Below, piece after piece: positions 1 through 10,160 of a DNA stretch of 27,386 nt. The notes beneath the pieces were generated by a model that did not search any database, was not told where the DNA came from, and was given only the letters and a program-made list of their open reading frames with translations. The position numbers and the translations under genes are program-made. Position 1 is the stretch's first letter; each line of letters starts with the position of its first letter. This DNA comes from Gnetum montanum (Eukaryota > Streptophyta > Gnetopsida > Gnetales > Gnetaceae), in assembly GCA_015680685.1 (NCBI GenBank), contig MNCI01018262.1, positions 216,166-243,551 of the forward strand, read 5' to 3'.

Positions 1-244
1 ACTTAAAGATAAAAACCAAACATTAGCAATCGATAGAAAATAGTTCATACCATCATTAAGAGCACTTATTAGGTGAAAAACTTAACAAAATGGATAAGAC
101 ACACACATAGACATAAATAAAAGAAAAAGTATGAATGATGTTGTAAAAAAAAAATAAGAAAAGTTAAAGAAACTTGTAAAAGAAAAATGTGCAAAAAAAA
201 AATGTGTAAAACAAAAACTTAAAAGAACTGAGGGCCTCAAATGA
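1..244 (-). other. Element A 3' non-coding region (start)
   Basis: AT-rich sequence downstream of the integrase stop. It aligns base by base with 9130-9430 of element B: both have the block aaaaaccaaacattagcaat, the same A-rich run and the same junction with the integrase end. Apart from the phenylalanine-rich frame listed separately, no gene is seen. Confidence 0.75.
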
Positions 245-339
245 TCAGCATAGGTGGCCATCTCCCCCATGATTGAATCGAAAGGGAGAGATCCAAAATA
301 ACAAGTGAGGTCGTTCACTATCAGAGGTGTAATTTGCAC
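82..339 (-). other. Phe-rich hydrophobic reading frame overlapping the integrase end (element A)
   Basis: An 85-codon open frame that overlaps the last codons of integrase in another frame and runs into the 3' non-coding region. Its C-terminal half is almost all Phe, Ser, Thr and Leu, like one or two membrane segments. Frames at the same place with a similar start (GEMAT-H/YA or GDMVIHA) and a Phe-rich tail occur in B (9236-9445) and C (19921-20145). The hydrophobicity follows from an A-rich plus strand, so it may be compositional. I recognise no family and no protein is shown to be made. Confidence 0.25.
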
Positions 340-1470
340 TAGCTGTTCTTAGTTCATGGAAGGGTTTTGTTTGTTGCACATTGACCAATAACCTCTTATT
401 AAGGATTTTAGGCTTGTATATTGTCAAGGCTCCTAAGGGGAAGGTTGTATGAATAATGTAAGGTCCTTCCCACAATGTTTGGAATTTCATGCATTGTGGT
501 ACATGCATGGGGTCCCAATAAAGGACCTTATCTCCTAGCTGGTACTTAACCTTTTGAATTCTTAAGTCATGACGTTTCTTGTTATGTCCCTTGTGCAACT
601 CGTTTGATGACAGGGCAACCAATCGATTCCTGTCTAATATGTTTAAAGTTGCTAATCTTTGTTTTTGTGCTAGATCAAGGTCAAGGTGGAGGTCACATGC
701 CATGGACAGTGTATGGAGGTTGGTTTGAATTGGAAGCTTTGGGAGTTTTCCATACACTAACTCATAGGGGGAGTAGCTTGTAGGGAGTTTTCCGTACACT
801 AACTCATAGGGAGAGTAGCTTGTAGGGAGTTTCCAAGTGGAGTGGTATGCCTAGAGAGAATCATTCAGTTTAGTGCTCCAATCTCTCCTATATTTGCTAA
901 TTGTCCTTGCTAATATTCTAGTGATCTCCCAATTAGTGACCTCGGCTTGGCCATTAGCTTGGGGGTGATAAGGTGTAGCCAATTTATGTTCAACCCCTAA
1001 GCGTTGCATCAATTTTTGAAAGGTTGCACCTGTGAAATGCGTTCCGTTATCCGAGATAAGTACACGTGGCACACCAAACCTATTAATGACTTGTTGTTGT
1101 ACAAATTGTGCAGCTGTAGATGATGTGTAGTCTGTTACAATAGCTGCTTCAATCCATTTTATTATATAGTCAACAACAATAATGATATATGCTTTTCCAT
1201 TGGACATTGGTGTAATGGGCCCCATGAAGTATCTTCCCCAGATGTCGAAGGTTTCCAAAGGTTGAATCCATTGTTGCGGACCCTCCATTCTAGCAGTCAT
1301 TCCACCATCATGTTGACAATGCTCATAGGATTGGACAAAATGATGGGCGTCCTGAAATAGTATTGGCTAGTAATATTCTGCAAGTAGGATCTTGATAGCC
1401 GTTCGTCTCCCTGCATAGTGACCCCCACAAGGACTCTCATGAGCGTCCTGAAGAATTATTAGTTGGTTCA
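245..1470 (-). pseudogene. Integrase (element A), nonsense-interrupted
   Basis: Retroviral-type integrase, which inserts the element cDNA into chromosomes. The N-terminal zinc-binding module is at about 1450-1300 (HESPCGGHYAG, then SYEHCQH); one of the two Cys is Tyr and there is a stop in the module. The RNase H-fold core is at 1300-851 (FMGPITPMSNGKAY; ISDNGTHF with the second acidic residue; YHPQANGQAEV with the Glu). The first catalytic Asp, normally in GIDFMGP, is Tyr here. The C-terminal domain (QLGDKVLYWDP, FQTLWEGPYII) ends at 245. Core and C-terminal domain share one frame and are split only by a TAG near 851 in place of a Trp codon. A 42-bp tandem duplication lies at 741-824. Confidence 0.88.
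741..824 (-). repeat. 42-bp tandem duplication inside integrase
   Basis: Two copies of a 42-bp unit, 741-782 and 783-824, differing at two positions. In the integrase frame it repeats 14 residues (KLPTSYSPYELVYG) without changing frame. Element C has this segment once (about 19480-19515), so the duplication is specific to this copy or its recent lineage. Confidence 0.9.
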
Positions 1471-1749
1471 CATTAGGTACACACCATTGAACCAAGCCAT
1501 TAGGATAGACTTTGTAAATTTATCCTCTAATCTCCATGAAGTACTTGGTTTTGTGAAGAAACTGTTGCTTCTTCCTAAAGTCCAACCCGTGTGGTGTTTG
1601 TTGGGAAAGGAGATAAGTGAGAATGCTACTATACCAATTTGTGCTCATGGGTTGGTTATTCACTACACTAGCAAAGAGGGTTTCATTAGGAAAATGATCA
1701 AATATAGCATATTCGTCCTCTTTTCTGTTCTAGTGCAACCGAGATAAGT

Positions 1750-2290
1750 GATCTGCAACTACGTTCTCGGTGCCCTTTTGGTCTACAATTGTTAGGTCGA
1801 ATTCTTGAAGGATTACCAACGAACGTATAATACGAGGGCTGACCGTTGGCTTGTTCATGAGGAACCTAATTGCACTATGATCCGTATGAATGTACACTTT
1901 TTAGCCTAACACATAGTACCTAAATTTGTCTAGTGCAAACACTACAGCCATTAATTCCTTTTCTGTAGTTGTGTAGTTGAGTTGTGCACCGGTGATACTC
2001 TTACTTGTACAGTGGATGTAATAAGGGCATTTTTTTCATCTAACTATGTCAGTACTGCTCCTAAGGAATAATTAGATGTGTCAATCATTATATGAAATGG
2101 TCTGGACTAGTCAGGGGCTTGTAGAATGGGAGTTTCCAAAAGCCTTTGTTTCAAAGTTTGGAATGCTTGTTCACATTCCCTGGTCCATTCGAATGGTGCA
2201 TCCTTCTTCATTAACTCTACCAATGGTTTGGCAATTTTAGAGAAGTTCTCAATGAATCTCCTGTAGTAGCTAGTGTGTCCAAGGAATGAC
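1750..2290 (-). pseudogene. RNase H domain (element A), decayed
   Basis: The RNase H domain degrades the RNA template during reverse transcription. Reading right to left it shows the connection to RT (KKDAPFEWTRECEQAF, QAPD, then SRPFHIMIDTSNYSLGAVL with the first catalytic Asp) and the distal signature (LQEFDLTIVDQKGTENVVADHLSRL) near 1830-1740. The middle is broken by stops and by shifts of frame. The frame changes once between the FMDD region of RT and the integrase core, so this domain holds at least one frameshift. Boundaries are approximate. Confidence 0.75.
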
Positions 2291-3191
2291 TGGATGTCTT
2301 TAACAATTTCTGGTTGTCAAGTGATTCCTTGGATAACCTTAACCTTTTCCAGGTCTACCTCTATTCCTGACTGTGAAATCTTATGCCCCAAAACTAAGCC
2401 CTCTTGAACCATCAAATGGATTTTCTGCCAGTTGAACTTCATGTTGGTTTCTACACATCATTTTAGTACTTGCTCTAATCGGTCTAGGGCTTGATCAAAG
2501 CTTGTCCCATACATGGAGAAGTCGTCCATAAAGACTTCCACTCTGTTCCCTATCTACTGTTAAAATATTCTTAGAACTAAACATTGAAATGTGGCAGGAG
2601 CATTGCATAAGCCAAATGGCATTTTTTATATGCAAACATTCCCCAGGGACTGGTGAACATTATTTTGGCTTGATCCTCTAGTGCTATTCTTATTTGATTA
2701 TATCCACTATACCCATCCAGAAAACTATAATAGCGATGCCACACTATAGTGTCTAAGACTTGGTCAATGAATGGCAACAGGAAATGATCCTTGAATGTTT
2801 CCATGTTTAGCAGCCGAAAATCTATACACACCCTCCATTTTCCTCCCTTCTTAGGCACAATTACTAGAGGACTAACCCATTCACTATCAGCAATGGGATA
2901 TATGAACTCGACCTTAAGGAGCTTTTCTATCTCTTCTTTTACTATTTATTTCAATTTCGGGTTCAATCACCTCTGTGGTTGTTTTTGAGGCTTCATGGAG
3001 GGGTCCGTGTAAATCCTATGTTGGCATATCCTAGGTTCTATTTCAGTTAGCTCGGGATATGACCAAGCAAAGGCTTTTGACCATTTATTGATCACTTTCA
3101 ATAAGCTTTCTTTTTTCTTGGGGACAAGTTTCCCGTTGATAATTACCGATTTTCCATTTTCAAGAGTCATATACTCTAAATCGGTGGGCAA
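2291..3191 (-). pseudogene. Reverse transcriptase (element A), frameshifted
   Basis: The reverse transcriptase copies element RNA to DNA. Upstream of the fingers is the stretch WSYPELTEIEPRICQHRI (about 3070-3010), typical of this clade. Then follow VPKKGGKWRVCIDFRLLN, FLDGYSGYNQI and FTSPWGMFAYKK (2858-2620), and the catalytic box FMDD at 2521-2532. A run of six T at 2622-2627 has lost one base relative to the homologous frame, so the ORF goes out of frame just before MPFGLCNAPATF. Two further stops (TAA, TAG) lie between that motif and FMDD. Fingers and palm are easily recognised. FLDGYSGYNQI plus FMDD are typical of Athila/Tat-like plant elements. Confidence 0.9.
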
Positions 3192-3515
3192 TGGTTTCAG
3201 ATCGAGGGGCTCTTATTTAAATTTCTTAGGAATTTTAAACTTCTCCCAATTGATGTTTTTGAGGCTAAGGTTGGGGAGTTGGCAACGAACTTGTTCAAGT
3301 GTGTCTGTGCTTCTAACATAAGCACTAGTTATTCCCTCAATTAATTCCATGCATGTTATTGAGTCGCTCTCTTAATTAGCTATCAACCACAAGGTATCCT
3401 CTTATTGTCTGGTTGCTGCATACAAGCACCTTTGTATATTAACTTCTTGTGCATACCAATTGCATGCAGGCAATGATAAACTTCACATAACCCATGATTT
3501 TTTCACGCAATGGCA

Positions 3516-3905
3516 CTAGATGTCACTGTATGCGATGCATGGAACTTTCTTCCTCTCAATCTTTCTAAAAGTGTTTTTCTTGGATATTTCCAAGGAAATA
3601 TCATGGATTCCTAGGCATGCATCTATCATACTTAGCCACGCTCTTACCATTATTACTGGGAAGTTTCCCTTACTGTTAGTTACTTGGATCACTAGGAAAT
3701 CCGCTGGATACGACCAGCCACACACAGTGGTAACGATGTCCTCCACTAATCCCAAGGGAATGGTGATGGACTGGTCAGCCAGCTCTAGTTGAATATTTCT
3801 CTTCTTAAGTGGAGGCAGGTTCCAGGCTTTATACATCTCCTGTGATATTAAGTTGACTCCAGAACCTGAGTCAAGAAGATCCTTTCGTGGTTCATTCCTA
3901 ATAAC
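3516..3905 (-). pseudogene. Aspartic protease region (element A)
   Basis: Retropepsin-like protease that cuts the polyprotein. The active-site motif LLDSGSGVNLIS is at about 3846-3884, followed by MYKAWNLPPL, IQLELADQSITIPLGLVEDI and YPADFLVIQV, a retropepsin-like beta-strand order. The domain is in the same frame as gag upstream and RT downstream, with one stop just before the active-site stretch near 3906. Elements B and C have DLGS where A has DSGS, so the Ser here may be a later change in this copy. Confidence 0.8.
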
Positions 3906-6529
3906 CTAGAGGTAGATTAAGGGACTTCCAAGATCAGAGAGTTTCCTGGGAAGGTGGCCTACCTTAATCCAGTCAATAATGGTATGTGTTAACATAACCA
4001 TATGTGTTGAGCTCTGTTGTTGGTTTGAAGGGAGCTCCGAAGCATTATTTGTTGGAGGAGTGGTCATAGACTCAACTGCTTGTGGTTGTGAGAGCTTGTT
4101 TGGACTCTTGGTTCTGAAGAAAGGTCTTCTCTTTGTATGATTTTTAGAACCAGTAGTGGGTTGAAGGTTTACGGCTCTCATAGCATTACATTGTTGTGGT
4201 TGAGTGGGGACTTCCCCTTGCATTGTTGGAGCAGGTGATAGTGGAACTATCGACGTATGAGTGGCGGATGGATTCAGAGGATGGTATGCATGTGGTGTGT
4301 CTTCCATAGGAGAAGGACTCCTAAAATACTCCTGAACTTGATAGTGACATTGTGGGGTTTTGTGACCCATAGAGTCACTTAGAGAAACCGGCTGCTGCAC
4401 GTAGTAGCCATACGAGTTGGGTTGCCGGTAAGGGTATTGTTGTCTAGGTGGTGGAATCCCCCATGACTGTGGGTATTGCCACTACTAATGTTGCCTGATA
4501 GGTTGTGGTAGAGTTCCAATGGCATAATATGTTAACGGTTGGTGGAATTTCCTCGGGTTACCTTGGGAATAAGGTAACCTTCGGGGTGCTTATCATTTGT
4601 TAAGTCTTGGGCTGAGTGCATACACCCTTGACTCTTGGAGATGTGAGAATATTGGGCAACATCCCTTAGGATGGTCATCTTGGAAAATCTCACATCCACC
4701 ATCATTGTCTATATCTGAATCCTCAACCTCTTCAGCGATAGTCATTCTTCCCTTCCCCTTGTTATGTGCATGGTCTGAATCTCTCCTCTTTTTCTTATCA
4801 TGGTCACTACTTCGCTCCTCCTTAGACTCCTCTACAATTTTCAGGACAAGTTTAATTTTACTATCTAAGGAGCTCCATATTTGATCTACCTTAGCCAACA
4901 CTTCCATTGTTAATTTTTGAAGTAGCAAGGTTTTTCTATTCACCAACTCTTCAAGTGGTGACTCATCCTCTTCCTCACAGAATCTCACTCCCCTCTTTCA
5001 GAGGGAAGGATTACGGTTGTACTCCTCTGCGCTTTCTCTTTTTCGTAGCTCTCCTTCTTCTTTAGCTACTTGCTCCAGCAATCTATGAACTTTGTGGGAC
5101 CTAAATTCAGATAGTCTCCCTTGGGCATATGTCCCAAGGGTTCTCCTAGTTTCATGTATTAGCCCATCTATGAGGTGGTGGAGTTGATCCCGTTGTGCAT
5201 AATCATGGCCTGGACAATGATGTAGCAATGCATAATATCGGCCCATGGCAGCATCCAAGGGTTCGTGATTACCTTTTTTCCATCCTTGGATCTACTTACG
5301 CAAGTTGGACACTCTAGAGTACGTTTGGTATTTATCGTTAAACAATTCTAGCATTGTACTCCACCTCCTAATGGATTCTGGTTCCAAGGACCGGTACCAA
5401 CTCTCTGCTTCTTTTATGAGTGTCCTAGGAAACAACTTTAACTTTTTCCACTCATTCTCAATATTCTGCAAGGCATAGGCATTGTGGAATTCCTATAACT
5501 GGTTTTGTAGATCAGCATTATATCCCCCCTTAAACCATGGGATATTATTCATGTCTAGTCTCTTGATTCGACTATCTTTTTGATGCCTTGTAGGTATTCT
5601 CACAGCCTTCATAATATCTAACATACTTATGGTGGAAAGTAGGGGTTCACATTATCATCTCTCTCATCATGTTTATGATGCCTACGTGGTTCCCTACTTT
5701 TCCTTCTTTCATGCCTTGACTCTCTAGAATGCCCTCTTCCTTGCTCTTGACTCTCTCATCAAGGTCTCTCATCTTGCTTATCCTTATGATTATGCTCTTT
5801 GTGACTGCATCCTGATGTGGAAGAAGAGGGTGAATCATGCAATGAAGGGGAAGAAGAAGGGGAATTATCACCATGAAGATGTTTCTTACCTTCTCTTTTG
5901 TGGCTACGGTCCCAATCGTGATGACAATCAGACTCCTCGTCTTTGTCATGTGTTTGTGTTCCCTCATGGAACACTTGGTGTTCATGGGGATCAAAACTAA
6001 GGTTGTGAATCATAGAGTGTAGGTTCTGATACCCCACCTCCTCACCATCGTTAGGAGGGGGAACATCATTTTGTGGAAAACCTATTGAAATAGGTTCACT
6101 ACCCTTGATTTTGCTTATGATGGGTGAACCGTTATGGGGCCCCTTACCCTTCAACGATGTATGGTAGCTCTCCTACCTCGAGTCCCTTAAACGTTGAACA
6201 GCTGTGGGATGGTAATCCCTTGTGTCACAATCTTCTGCAACGTATTCAGCGTATAGCTGCATCATGCCTATCTATGCAAGAGCACGAAGGAGCATGTTAA
6301 GAACTGCCCAATGTGGGGGTAACACTATGTTACCTTGCAAGTCTTGCCAATGCAGTTGTTCGTCCTGATGGAGGATAAAGGTAAAATTGGGTATATACTG
6401 ATTGTGATGAGTATACACTACCAGATACTGTTGAGGAACTGGCGGTTCTTAGTTACGTGTGTTAGACCGCCGACTGTCTCTTGTGTGATCCGTAGGTGGT
6501 GAAGTGCTTTTACGAGAAGAAGAAGACAT
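3906..6529 (-). pseudogene. Gag (element A), nonsense and frameshift
   Basis: Structural polyprotein that forms the virus-like particle. I chose the ATG at 6527-6529 because elements A and B both begin a Ser-rich leader (MSSSSRKSTSPP against MYSSHKSNSPP) there, about 120-150 bases after the PBS. The retrotransposon gag core lies at about 5620-5000 (LDMNNIP, ENEWKKLKLFPRTLIKEAESWYRSLE, QTYSRVSNLRK, LDAAMGRYYALLHHCPGHDYAQRDQLHHLIDGL). Lys/Glu-rich sequence and a Cys-His knot (CEIF then DHPKGCC) follow near 4700, then a Pro/Gln-rich linker to the protease. Stops in the first 130 codons stand at former Gln positions. The frame shifts once between 5759 and 5258. Confidence 0.85.
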
Positions 6530-6650
6530 TGTTATCTTGTCGGTGTGCTATTGACCATTGTTTAAAAATTTTTTTGATTAATCCTAAGGGTTCTTTTAAG
6601 CTTCCCAATGATGTGGATGATTTCCTATGTTCTACTTAGAGCAAAAACAA

Positions 6651-6674
6651 CTTAGTCCCTAGCATCGGTGCCAA
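6651..6674 (-). other. Primer-binding site (element A)
   Basis: Directly after the LTR end (CTTATCA) the minus strand reads TTGGCACCGATGCTAGGGAC, a worn version of the TTGGCGCCATTGCCGGGGAT seen in element B. The differences are mostly transitions, consistent with cytosine loss. Confidence 0.8.
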
Positions 6675-7377
6675 TGATAAGTGGCAAGGTACCCCTACAC
6701 TCAACCATACGAATATGAGTGTTACACGCATGATCCGGTTGAACTCCGTAGACTAAGTGCATACACGCCTTATGGAACACTTAAGGTTAATCGTTCGTTG
6801 TCTTCCTAGACTTACTTGTATTTGTCACGGTTGTATGGTTAAGTAAGTTTGAGGTATGTGATTTTTATATCTTTTATGTTTTATAGCCTATGCTAGGAGG
6901 AGAAAGGGTGAAGAGACTAAGTAACTAACTTTAACTAACTAAGTTCTAATGCCTAGCATCAGTATCCATCCCACTTGCCATTCACACCCTGAACCAATGC
7001 AGCCTTTTGGGATTACCAAACGATATTCGTTGTTGGGATTACCAAGCGTAACGCACGTGCTCAAAGTGGTTGTACTGAATGCACTTAACTAGGAGTTAAG
7101 GGTTGAGAGAGATTTAATTAACTAATAAAACATTTAAACATTAACAATAATTGAAGTCCTATTTAGCTTAGTCCATGCACTGCAAGGTTTATCCAAAAGT
7201 TCATCTTTATTACCGAACACAATTGTGTGCTCAGGTACAGAATTTCTTGAATAAAGATCTGTTCACTTTGGGACTCCTACTGCAAGCACATGGAAATTAT
7301 TCTAACTCTGGAATGGAAAAATGGCAAGAGTTTGGCTACAGTTTAGATCTATATGGATAAACAAGGGAGAGCCACCT

Positions 7378-7388
7378 CTTATTTATAG
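7378..7388 (-). promoter_or_regulatory. LTR TATA box (A/B shared LTR)
   Basis: CTATAAATAAG on the minus strand, about 100 bases from the LTR start and just after the GATATC-rich U3. The same box is at 13426-13436 (B) and in the plus-strand LTR E near 27105. It is the likely Pol II promoter of the element. Confidence 0.7.
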
Positions 7389-7398
7389 ATTTGGCAAT

Positions 7399-7480
7399 GG
7401 ACCGCGATATCGTGAGGGATGCGATATCGTGGCGAACGCGATATCACGTATGCAATATCGTGGCCCATGCGATATTGCAT
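7399..7480 (-). repeat. GATATCGC-type palindrome cluster in LTR U3
   Basis: Several GCGATATCG, GCGATATCAC and GCAATATCG units spaced 8-18 bases, forming imperfect inverted and direct repeats. Similar clusters lie at 13446-13511, 26730-26790 and 26980-27090, always between the LTR start and the TATA position. They are CpG-rich in otherwise CpG-poor DNA. Confidence 0.8.
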
Positions 7481-7487
7481 CCCATAA

Positions 7488-7500
7488 TACCCCCATGACT
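7488..7500 (-). promoter_or_regulatory. Polypurine tract (element B)
   Basis: The minus strand reads AGTCATGGGGGTA immediately before the LTR. The same tract stands before LTR D (26803-26815). It is the expected primer for plus-strand DNA synthesis. Confidence 0.8.
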
Positions 7501-9235
7501 AAATGAAAACTTGTCCTCAAGTTCATTACAATAATATCGGGAAGGTATGGGATTATTGACTCAATGGAACTAATGGGATGACATGTCAACGGATCATCAT
7601 TATAAGACTCAACAAACTAGTGTTCATGACAACAAGGGTAAACACCTTATTACATTGACATCAGGCCTCATTGGGCAGCTAAGAAAGAGAAAGAGAAAGA
7701 AGTGTTGTTGCTACCAACACCAAGATTGCGCCTTTTGTTGTCCATCTGTAAGCGCATCATCGGTCTTACTCTTTGCATAACTGCTTCCAACACTACTCCA
7801 TTCCAAGTGCTCCCTCCAGATCCGGTCCGTTATTGCATGATTTCCATCTACACACACAACACAATCTTGTATTAGCAAGGGTGGATGAATTTCAATGTGG
7901 TAATACCTTGCTTCAGTGTAAGTCCATTGGCTGAGTTATGGTATGGCTGGTTCGGGTCTGGAGATATATTAATGATGACTACCGATGGTGTAGGGGTTAG
8001 GAGAAAATCGAAAAAATTGGGCCTCGTACCCCATGACTAATCGTGAACCTCCGATAGCGAGAGAATGGAAAAAAGAATAAGAACAAAAATATGGAGAAAA
8101 AGAGACAACTAAGACATCGATGAAATGGATGTCAAGATGTTAATGAACAAAAATAAAACTAATTGCAAAATGTTAAGGGAAAGATTTTAACTGGTGCACC
8201 AAATAGGAATGTCAGTGGAGCCTCCCCAAAGCCGGCTCATGCCCTTAATGCCCTGACAAACCCACATTCGAAGAGTTCATAGGCTCTGGGAATGTCCTTT
8301 GGAACAAGAGTTAAAGTCTTAACTATAAGAATTTACCAAAAAGAAAATAATGCATCTACCAAAATATACACTAATGATACAATCGGCAATGAGGTGAACA
8401 ATGGAGAGAAGGGTGGAGAGAAGAGAATGGAATGGAATCCCAAGAAAAAGGTTGTGTACAGCCCCTTGTGTGTTTTATGATTAATGTGACTTGGAAAATC
8501 TCATTCCAACTTTGGCCTCAAACCAACCACATCAAGTGACTTCTCATCAATGCACTTGGCCAAACCATCCACTTGAAAAACAAGAATACTTCCTCCAAAG
8601 AGCCACCACCATTCCAATGAAACACTTGAAGAGAGAATGGGAAGCGAGAAGGGCCTTAGTTAGAGGGAACACTTTTGGTTCCATAACCAGTGCTTGTAGC
8701 CCAAGGGATTATTCTGTCTAAGGGGTGTACTTTGAATTCTCACTTCTCTTTTCTTTCCTTTTCTCTTTCTTTCTTTCTTTTTTTTTATGCGTGAGAACCA
8801 CACTATGCAAAGACTTCTTATTTTTATTAGCTTAGCTTCCTGATGATTGGGTAACATCAGAATGGCAAGAAAAATCAAGAAGAAAACATCCAAGCACCCA
8901 AGAGAACGGCCAACACAAATGCATCATGTTCCCTTGAAGTCACACCCTTTTCAAACCTTGAGTCCTTCCTTAGTTTGAGAAATACCCAGTCACCGATTCA
9001 TTAAAGTTCTTATTTAGAAAGGGACTGTACATTTCCAAGCTAAGGGAGACCATAGACTTTGGTGGATAGATGGATGAAGTGGACTCATTGCTTGCCATAT
9101 CAAAAGAACATACCTTAGTATCAACATTATAACTTTAAGGTAAAAACCAAACATTAGCAATCAATGAAAAAAGTTCATACCATCGGGAAGAACACTTATT
9201 GGGTGACAAACTTTCAGGATGGTTAACACACACAC
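7501..9235 (-). other. Element B 3' non-coding region
   Basis: No gene supported. Pieces of it align with 20280-21190 of element C in the same order: the blocks agtctttgcatagtgtggtt, gaaaagggtgtgacttc and aagggcatgagcc. A pyrimidine run (TTTC repeats) is at 8735-8790. A second copy of the polypurine-tract motif (TTAGTCATGGGG on the minus strand) is at 8029-8040. Open frames of 60-77 codons on either strand are not conserved in C and read as chance. Confidence 0.75.
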
Positions 9236-9445
9236 TCAACACACACAAAAAATGGAAAAATATAATGATGTTGTAAAACAAAAACAAGAAAAGTTAAAGA
9301 AATTTGTAAAACAAAAACGTGCAAAACAAAAATGTGTAAGAAAAAAATGTGTAAGACAAAAATGTGTAAGAAAAAAATGTGTAAAAATAAAACTTAAAAG
9401 AACTAAGGGCCTCCAATGGTTAGCATGGGTGGCCATCTCCCCCAT
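9236..9445 (-). other. Phe-rich hydrophobic reading frame after the lost integrase (element B)
   Basis: A 69-codon frame beginning at the ATG in the purine motif CATGGGGGAGATGG (MGEMATHANH). It is followed by repeats of LTHFF/LTHFC encoded by the 15-bp minisatellite at 9317-9388, then FCFTNFFNFS. It has counterparts in A (82-339) and C (19921-20145). It would be membrane-inserting if translated. Evidence for coding is weak: the composition follows from the A-rich opposite strand and there is no known family. Confidence 0.25.
9317..9388. repeat. 15-bp minisatellite
   Basis: Four copies spaced exactly 15 bases of an ATGTGTAA core with A-rich filler, and looser copies on both sides. Element A has only one or two units in the same place (about 185-225), so the array expanded in B. 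Confidence 0.85.
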
Positions 9446-9464
9446 GACTGAATGGAAAGGGAGA

Positions 9465-9500
9465 GATCTGAAATAATGAGCGTCTGTTTGAATTTCATAA
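9465..9500 (-). other. Deletion junction: RT, RNase H and integrase lost from B
   Basis: To the left (9430-9478) the sequence matches the integrase end of A (about 250-305). To the right (9495 on) it matches A from about 3230, just before RT. About 2.9 kb that A has between these points is missing. No long repeat is visible at the join. Confidence 0.8.
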
Positions 9501-10160
9501 TAGTGCCCAACTTCTTCCCATTGATGTTTTTAGGTTGAGGGGTGAAAGTTGGTGACGCTCATATTCCAATGTGTCTATGCCTTCGTTGTTACCATGAGTT
9601 TCCTCAATTCGTTCCATGAATATTAGTTTGCTCTTCCTAGTAGCTGTCAACCATGGGGTGTCTACTACTGGTGTGGTTGCTACATACAAGTACCTCTAAA
9701 TTTGTATTTCTTGGGCACACCAATCACATGGAAGAAGTGTTGGACATTCTTCCATGTCATCACCCTCTGAGTCATTGTATGTGATGCATGGAACTTTCTT
9801 CTTCTCGATATTTCCATATATATTTATCTTAGATATCTGCAAGGAAAGATCATGGATCCCTAAGTACGCGTCTACTATACTTAGCCATGGCCTTCCCATT
9901 ATAATTGGGAACCCCCCTTTGTTGTTGTTGATTTCAATCATCAGGAAATCAGCTGGATATGACCACCCACACACAGTGGTGATGATGTCCTCCACCAATC
10001 CCAAGGAAATGGTGATGGACTGGTCAGCCAACTCCAATTGGATGTTACTCTTCTTAAGTTGGGACAGGTTCTAGGCTTGATACATTTCTCGTGATATTAA
10101 ATTGACTTTGGAACCTAAGTCAAGAAGAGCCTGATGTGGTTTGTTCTTGAAAATTTGTAG
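9495..10160 (-). pseudogene. Aspartic protease region (element B)
   Basis: Continues the gag frame. The active-site stretch ALLDLGSKVNLIS is at about 10140-10095, followed by IQLELADQSITISLGLVEDI, YPADFLMIEI, FPIIMGRPWLSIVDA and IEKKKVPCI. One stop (TAG in place of a Trp codon) at 10071 and another near 9693 interrupt it, with no frameshift. The frame runs on to 9495, where the big deletion removes RT. DLGS replaces the classical D-T/S-G, as is common in Athila-like proteases. Confidence 0.8.

Larger units (their letters stand above)
1..7487 (-). mobile_element. Element A: Ty3/gypsy (Athila/Tat-like) LTR retrotransposon, 3' end beyond the window
   Basis: Read on the minus strand, the order is LTR (7487-6675), PBS (6674-6651), gag, protease, RT, RNase H, integrase and start of the 3' non-coding region. 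The 3' LTR must lie left of base 1. PR-RT-RH-IN order marks Ty3/gypsy, since copia elements have IN before RT. gag, PR and the first part of RT lie in a single frame from about 5258 to 2577, so gag and pol were ancestrally one polyprotein ORF. The copy is broken by several nonsense codons and at least three frameshifts (between 5759 and 5258, at 2622-2627, and within RNase H or the start of IN). It cannot make its own proteins as it stands. Confidence 0.9.
6675..7487 (-). repeat. LTR shared by elements A (5') and B (3'), 813 bp
   Basis: The minus strand starts TTATGGGATG (the usual TG has become TT) and ends in TTATCA. It is bordered by a PBS on one side and a polypurine tract on the other. 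A TATA box (CTATAAATAAG) is at about 7378-7388, with an AATAAAG polyadenylation-type signal some 170 bases downstream. It aligns along its length with the LTRs at 12664-13517 and 26010-26802. Its indels match the 26010 LTR better than B's own 5' LTR: it shares the ccggt-tgaact segment and lacks an insert of about 80 bp found at 13105-13185. No target-site duplication can be expected here because both sides are element-internal. Confidence 0.92.

Noticed and set aside
3520-3792. 90-codon plus-strand ORF
   Set aside because: A mirror of the protease coding frame on the other strand. The same shadow appears at 9754-10074 opposite B's protease.
7583-7780. 65-codon plus-strand ORF ending in Cys-rich sequence
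   Set aside because: Antisense to the B 3' non-coding region, not kept in C, and with no recognisable domain.
8735-8790. TTTC-rich tract as a polypurine tract or a LINE/SINE tail
   Set aside because: It is not next to an LTR, is absent as such from C, and has no element ending there; it is read as simple repeat.
8292-8893. Overlapping ORFs of 62-77 codons on both strands
   Set aside because: Low-complexity and pyrimidine-rich composition, no conservation in C and no domain.
9219-9476. Plus-strand ORF with a repeated Lys-Cys-Val-Arg pattern, like a small Cys-rich peptide
   Set aside because: It is the reverse strand of the 15-bp minisatellite. There is no signal peptide, no family match, and it lies antisense in element B.
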